Source: Clostridia bacterium (GTDB lineage Bacteria; Bacillota; Clostridia; Oscillospirales; Acutalibacteraceae). From it: a DNA stretch of 50,511 nt. The notes under the pieces are model-generated. The model saw only the letters and a list, made by a program, of their open reading frames with translations. It made no database searches and was not told the DNA's origin. The position numbers and the translations under genes were made by a program. This document shows, one piece after another, positions 47,010 to 50,511 of this stretch (the stretch's first letter is position 1; each line of letters starts with the position of its first letter). The stretch is taken from contig JAFQFZ010000062.1 of the NCBI GenBank assembly GCA_017398425.1, positions 1 to 50,511 on the forward strand. The letters run 5' to 3'.

Positions 47010-48014
47010 TTATTTCGCCTCAGACACAGCCACCGCGCAAGCGACGGTCATACCGACCATCGGGTTGTTGCCCGCGCCGATCAGACCCATCATCTCGACG
47101 TGCGCCGGGACGGAGGACGAACCCGCGAACTGAGCGTCGCCGTGCATACGACCCATGGTGTCGGTCATGCCGTAGGAGGCAGGGCCCGCCGCCACGTTAT
47201 CGGGGTGCAGGGTACGACCCGTGCCGCCGCCCGAAGCCACGGAGAAATACTTCTTGCCGTTTTCGATCGCCCACTTTTTGTAGGTGCCGGCCACGGGATG
47301 CTGGAAGCGGGTGGGGTTGGTGGAGTTGCCGGTGATGGACACTTCCACGCTCTCGTGCTGCATGATCGCCACGCCCTCGAGGACGTCGTTGGCGCCGTAG
47401 CACTTGACCTTCGCGCGCTCGCCGTCGGAGAAGGCTTTCTCTTCGACGATCTTCAGGGTGTCGGTCGCGAAATCGTATTCAGTCTCCACGAAGGTGAAGC
47501 CGTTGATGCGGCTGATGATATACGCCGCGTCTTTACCGAGACCGTTGAGGATGACGCGCAGGGGGTTCTTGCGCACCTTGTTGGCGGTACGGGCGATGCC
47601 GATGGCGCCTTCGGCGGCCGCAAAAGACTCGTGACCCGCGAGGAACGCGAAGCACTCGGTGTCTTCGGAGAGCAGCATTTTGCCGAGGTTGCCGTGACCC
47701 AGACCAACCTTACGTTGCTCGGCAACGGAGCCGGGCACGGTGAACGCCTGCAGGCCTTCGCCGATGACGGCGGCGGCTTCGGCGGCATCGGTGACACCGC
47801 GCTTCAGCGCGAGCGCCACACCGAGGGTGTACGCCCAGACAGCGTTCTCAAACGCGATGGGCTGCACGCCCTTCACGATCGCGTCGACGTCGATGCCCTT
47901 GGAGAGGCACAGGTCACGCGCTTCTTCCATCGAACCCAGATCGTTCTCCGCGAGGAAGGCTTCGATCTTGGCCATACGACGCTCTTTTCCTTCGAATTTC
48001 ACATTGTTTGCCAT
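47010..48014 (-). CDS. GGGtGRT protein
   Basis: A 334-residue protein of the family named after its GGGtGRT motif, seen here as ASGGGTGRTLHPDN near residue 263. The ATG at 48014 opens MANNVKFEGKERRMAKIEAFL after AGAGGAGG. Other conserved-looking parts are GLGHGNLGKMLLSEDTECFAFLAGHESFAAAEGAIGIARTANK and GNSTNPTRFQHPVAGTYKKW. It is next to a NifU-like scaffold gene (14-base gap), a pairing found widely in gut Clostridia. The biochemical role is unknown; a link with iron-sulphur assembly or storage is inferred only from the neighbour. Confidence 0.88.
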   Translation of the reverse strand: MANNVKFEGKERRMAKIEAFLAENDLGSMEEARDLCLSKGIDVDAIVKGVQPIAFENAVWAYTLGVALALKRGVTDAAEAAAVIGEGLQAFTVPGSVAEQRKVGLGHGNLGKMLLSEDTECFAFLAGHESFAAAEGAIGIARTANKVRKNPLRVILNGLGKDAAYIISRINGFTFVETEYDFATDTLKIVEEKAFSDGERAKVKCYGANDVLEGVAIMQHESVEVSITGNSTNPTRFQHPVAGTYKKWAIENGKKYFSVASGGGTGRTLHPDNVAAGPASYGMTDTMGRMHGDAQFAGSSSVPAHVEMMGLIGAGNNPMVGMTVACAVAVSEAK

Positions 48015-48028
48015 GTCGTTTCCTCCTC

Positions 48029-48721
48029 TCATTCTTCACGCGGGTCGATATACTTCGCGGCGTTGTCGAAACGGCCGTATTGACCGATGTTCTTTTGGTA
48101 CGCTTCGTTGGGCTCCATGCCGTGACGGATGTCCTCGAGCATTTTGCCCAGGCGCACGAACTGATAGCCGGTGACTTCGTCGTTCTCGTCCAGAGCGAGT
48201 TTGATGACGTAGCCTTCCGCCATCTCGAGATAGCGCACGCCCTTCGCCTTGGTGGAGAACATGGTGCCGACCTGCGAACGCAGGCCCTTGCCGAGGTCCT
48301 CAAGACCCGCGCCGATCGACAGACCGTCCTCGGAGAAGGCGGACTGCGTGCGACCGTAGACGAGCTGGAGGAAGATCTCGCGCATCGCGACGTTGATCGC
48401 GTCGCACACGAGGTCGGTATTCAGGCACTCGAGCAGGGTCTTGCCGGGGAGGATCTCCGCCGCCATAGCCGCCGAGTGGGTCATGCCGGAGCAGCCGATG
48501 GTCTCGACCAACGCTTCTTCGACGATGCCTTCCTTGAGGTTCAGGGTGAGCTTGCAGGTGCCCTGTTGGGGAGCACACCAGCCCACACCGTGAGACAGAC
48601 CGGAAATGTCAGCAATTTGATAGGGCTTCACCCATTTGCCCTCTTCCGGGATGGGTGCGGGACCATGATGCGGGCCTTTGCGAACGACGCACATCTGTTC
48701 CACTTCATGAGAATAGTTCAT
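48029..48721 (-). CDS. NifU-like iron-sulphur scaffold protein
   Basis: A 230-residue protein starting at the ATG at 48721 (AAAGGAG upstream; the frame is open 16 codons further back). The core has GWCAPQQGTCKL, ETIGCSGMTHSAAMAAEILPGKTLLECLNTDLVCDAIN, where three cysteines are placed as in IscU/NifU-type scaffolds (C in GC-S, C in ECL, C in VCDA). A longer C-terminal part than IscU follows. It forms an operon with the GGGtGRT gene. Probably binds a cluster or its precursors; partners such as a cysteine desulphurase are not in the window. Confidence 0.8.
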   Translation of the reverse strand: MNYSHEVEQMCVVRKGPHHGPAPIPEEGKWVKPYQIADISGLSHGVGWCAPQQGTCKLTLNLKEGIVEEALVETIGCSGMTHSAAMAAEILPGKTLLECLNTDLVCDAINVAMREIFLQLVYGRTQSAFSEDGLSIGAGLEDLGKGLRSQVGTMFSTKAKGVRYLEMAEGYVIKLALDENDEVTGYQFVRLGKMLEDIRHGMEPNEAYQKNIGQYGRFDNAAKYIDPREE

Positions 48722-48783
48722 AGTGGGGACTCCTTTCGCTTTATAAATCCAAGCCATAGCTCGAAACAAGCTATATCAGAATT

Positions 48784-48812
48784 ATTATACTTGCTTTTTT
48801 GCGGTTACGCAA
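48784..48812 (-). promoter_or_regulatory. Promoter of the NifU-like/GGGtGRT operon
   Basis: Minus strand TTGCGT (48812-48807), 17-bp spacer, TATAAT (48789-48784). The leader of about 55 bases holds a small hairpin ATAGCT/AGCTAT near 48756-48774. Confidence 0.7.
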
Positions 48813-48905
48813 GGGGTTTTGTGAACATTTCCACAAAGTCGGTAAAATTTTTCGTTCCCGCCTCTCTGCCGCCTGACGATTCTTGTCGCAATCGAAAACG
48901 CACTC

Positions 48906-48934
48906 TCGACAAAACCGATCTCCTGCGGTACAAT
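48906..48934 (+). promoter_or_regulatory. Promoter of the RmlD-like gene
   Basis: TCGACA (48906-48911), 17-bp spacer, TACAAT (48929-48934), 32 bases before the start. Confidence 0.7.
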
Positions 48935-48966
48935 ATTCTCAACGATACCAAAGGAGTGCGATTTGT

Positions 48967-49788
48967 ATGATCCTGATCACCGGGGCGAGCGGCTTTGTCG
49001 GCGGCAAGCTGATGGCCATGGGCAAGGACGTCGTCGCCGCGCCGTCGCTTCGCGGATGGACGCAGGAAAGCTTGTGCCGTCTGGTCGAGGACAGCGGCGC
49101 GACCGCCATCGTGCATACCGCCGCGATCTCGGACATCGGTGTGTGCGAGCGCGATCCCGACGCGTCCTATCAAGCAAACGTCCTGCTCCCCGTCGCCCTC
49201 GCAAAGGCGGCGAAGGGGCGCAAGCTCGTTTGCTTCAGTTCGGATCAGGTGTACAGCGGCCTGCAAAGCGAAGGTCCCTACACGGAAGAGACGGTCAGAC
49301 CCGCCAACGTCTACGCCGCGCACAAGATCGAGATGGAACAGCGCGTGCTCGACTTCGACCCCGCGGCGGTGATGCTCCGCGCACAATGGATGTACGACTA
49401 TTATTTGAAAAAGCCGAATTACTTCATGAATATGCTGAACGCCGAAGACACGGTGCGCGCAAGCTCGCGGCAGTACCGCGGTCTTTGCTACGTCAAGGAG
49501 GTCGCCGAAAACCTCGAAGCGGTGCTGTCCCTCCCCGGCGGCAGCTACAACTTCGGCAGTGAAACGACCCGCTCGATGTTCGAGATCACGCGCGATTTTT
49601 TGGCGCTTCTCGGGAAGGACGTCGCGCTCGAGGACGTTCCGCCCGCTCACAATTTGTGGATGAATTGTCAAAAGGCCGCCACGCACGGCGTGCGGTTTTC
49701 CACGGTGGACGAAGCGCTTTTGCAATGCGCGAAAGACCATGGCGTGAACGGTAGGGGCGGCAGGGGCGGCAATCTGCCTCCCGCATAA
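48967..49788 (+). CDS. RmlD-like sugar-nucleotide reductase (SDR), 3' end in a repeat
   Basis: A 273-residue extended SDR starting after AAAGGAG. Landmarks: the NAD(P) loop TGASGFVGG (5-13), HTAAISD, FSSDQVYSG with a YAAHKIEME catalytic Y-x-x-x-K, and LRAQWMYDY, resembling dTDP-4-dehydrorhamnose reductases and MAT2B-like proteins. The usual homologous part seems to end near CAKDHG; the remaining VNGRGGRGGNLPPA is encoded by a GTAGGGGCGGC-type intergenic repeat that also supplies the stop. The substrate is unknown; there are no other rhamnose genes nearby. Confidence 0.85.
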   Translation: MILITGASGFVGGKLMAMGKDVVAAPSLRGWTQESLCRLVEDSGATAIVHTAAISDIGVCERDPDASYQANVLLPVALAKAAKGRKLVCFSSDQVYSGLQSEGPYTEETVRPANVYAAHKIEMEQRVLDFDPAAVMLRAQWMYDYYLKKPNYFMNMLNAEDTVRASSRQYRGLCYVKEVAENLEAVLSLPGGSYNFGSETTRSMFEITRDFLALLGKDVALEDVPPAHNLWMNCQKAATHGVRFSTVDEALLQCAKDHGVNGRGGRGGNLPPA

Positions 49789-49970
49789 CCCTCCTTGTCA
49801 AAGGAGGGGGGACCGCCGCGAGGCGGTGGGAGGATTCGTGTCCGCGCAGGCGGACACGTCGCGCACGGCGCGACGGAATCCCTCCGTCTTCGGCTAACGC
49901 CGAATCCACCTCCCTGAAGGTGAATTGCCGCAAAGCGGCAAGAGAGGCCGGCCTGGGCCGTTGACAAGGG
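49750..49970. repeat. Mosaic repeats overlapping and following the RmlD-like gene
   Basis: Modules in order: GTAGGGGCGGCAGGGGCGGC (within the gene end), CCCTCCTTGTCAAAGGAGGG with GCCGC/GCGGC and GGGAGGATT (49788-49835), CACGTCGCGC-ACG-GCGCGACG (49854-49874), CCCTCCGTCTTCGGC with CGAATCCACCTCCC (49879-49915), GAAGGTGAATTGCCGC-AAA-GCGGCAAGAG (49917-49945), GGCCGGCCTGGGCC and ACAAGGGAGG. Variants of most occur at 21.2, 36.5 and 46.8 kb. Confidence 0.8.
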
Positions 49971-50003
49971 AGGTTTTACGCACGCTTTCGTTGGTTCGTA
50001 AAC

Positions 50004-50117
50004 GGAACGGATGAATCCGTTCCCTACGAGGAAACCCATAGAAGGCGGTAGGGGCGGCAACCTGCCGCCCGTTTGATCGATTTCGTCAAGCGGACCGTCG
50101 AGGACGACGGTCCCTAC
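50004..50117. repeat. Three hairpin repeats with GTAGGG/CCCTAC ends
   Basis: GGAACGGAT-GA-ATCCGTTCC-CTACG (50004-50028), GTAGG-GGCGGCA-ACC-TGCCGCC (about 50047-50070, reverse orientation with the GTAGGG end first) and GGACCGTCG-AGGA-CGACGGTCC-CTAC (50092-50117). Confidence 0.85.
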
Positions 50118-50129
50118 AATATCCCATCA

Positions 50130-50318
50130 GATTGCGTAGGGCAGGGCTTGGTGCCGCCGCATCTCCGCAAGGGAACGGTCGCGCCCCGAGCGACGGCGAA
50201 ATGCGGTAGGATTATCACGGCGCGGATAAATCCGCGCCCTACATAATGTACATTGCTTGATGTAGCGTGTGCGCCCGTGAAATCTCATCACGGGAGGGCG
50301 CGGAGGCCCTCCCCTACG
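50130..50318. repeat. Long intergenic mosaic repeat, copy 2
   Basis: Nearly identical to 36257-36447 in order and length. Contains hairpins GGCGCGGAT/ATCCGCGCC with CTAC (50219-50242) and GGGAGGGC/GGCCCTCCC with CTACG (50292-50318). The few stem changes between copies are paired on both arms or lie in loops. Confidence 0.85.
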
Positions 50319-50332
50319 ATGTCACCCATTGG

Positions 50333-50511
50333 TTAGCGTAGGGCAGGGCTTGGTGCCGCCGCATTTTCGTGCGAAAACTCCCTCCGTCTTTCAAACGGAA
50401 CGGATGAATCCGTTCCCTACGCAATCCTCACATATCACAACAAAACCCGAGGTGCAACGCACCTCGGGTTTTTCATTCCGTCGGCGAAGCCGACTCCTTC
50501 ATTCTTCACTC
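50333..50511. repeat. Further repeat fragments and terminator at the window end
   Basis: A truncated third start of the long repeat (GCGTAGGGCAGGGCTTGG, 50336-50363), a cut CCCTCCGTCTTTC unit, GGAACGGAT/ATCCGTTCC with CTACG (50397-50421), a hairpin AAACCCGAGGTGCA/TGCACCTCGGGTTT followed by TT (about 50444-50474), and GTCGGC-GAA-GCCGAC with TCCTTCATTCTTCA (50481-50509). No coding seen from 49,789 to the end. Confidence 0.75.

Overview
The window reads as a junction between a mobile element and a low-GC-lineage (Firmicutes) chromosome of class Clostridia, most likely an Oscillospirales/Ruminococcaceae-type gut bacterium. The evidence is AAGGAGG ribosome sites nearly everywhere, the SRP RNA-dnaX-ybaB-recR order, the GGGtGRT/NifU-like gene pair, Thr-rich linkers in surface lipoproteins, and clustered zinc-ribbon membrane proteins. 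This placement is an inference from gene content; no 16S or other marker is present.

Positions 1 to about 18,833 are the end of an integrative conjugative element (ICE). Every gene there lies on the minus strand: ParA, ParB, a Thr-rich lipoprotein, a cell-wall-anchored thioester/Cna-B adhesin with a 30-residue membrane peptide, two small ICE proteins, a 2,667-residue methylase-like/SNF2 helicase with a TnpV-like gene nested inside it in another frame, a TOPRIM/DUF3991 protein, a DUF4143 AAA+ ATPase with a 23-bp repeat array over its promoter, a DpnD/LPD28-like protein, and the start of a tiny DUF3789-like peptide. The conjugation machinery, relaxase and integrase are not in view and presumably lie to the left. 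The right boundary is marked by the 3' half of a tRNA-Arg(CCU) gene, from anticodon loop to CCA, with no matching 5' half. This is what a tRNA-targeted integration leaves at one end.

Positions 18,834 to 50,511 are chromosome, visibly richer in GC and carrying genes on both strands. In order they hold: amino-sugar genes (nagA plus a ROK kinase); zinc-ribbon membrane proteins around a processive glycosyltransferase; tRNA-Gly(GCC); a cytidylate-kinase-like protein and mtaB; another zinc-ribbon protein with small membrane and YbjQ-like genes; secA-ychF; a PHP phosphoesterase, TSCPD protein, MscS channel and metallophosphoesterase; dusB with a nucleotidyltransferase; an XRE-DUF2975-XRE regulatory operon; SRP RNA-dnaX-ybaB-recR, then smpB; an exported anchored protein; a chorismate mutase fused to a shortened prephenate-dehydratase-like region and an ACT domain; a lipoprotein; the GGGtGRT/NifU-like pair; and an RmlD-like SDR.

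Chromosomal intergenic gaps are filled with mosaic repeats that I do not see inside the ICE. One group is a family of hairpins whose stems differ but whose tail CCCTAC is constant. Another site holds a short array of different hairpins with GCAA loops joined by ATATCAC-like linkers. One repeat has run into the 3' end of the RmlD-like gene and supplies its last codons and stop. These repeats, the nested TnpV gene, the promoter-spanning 23-bp array and the zinc-ribbon cluster are the least explained parts of the window.
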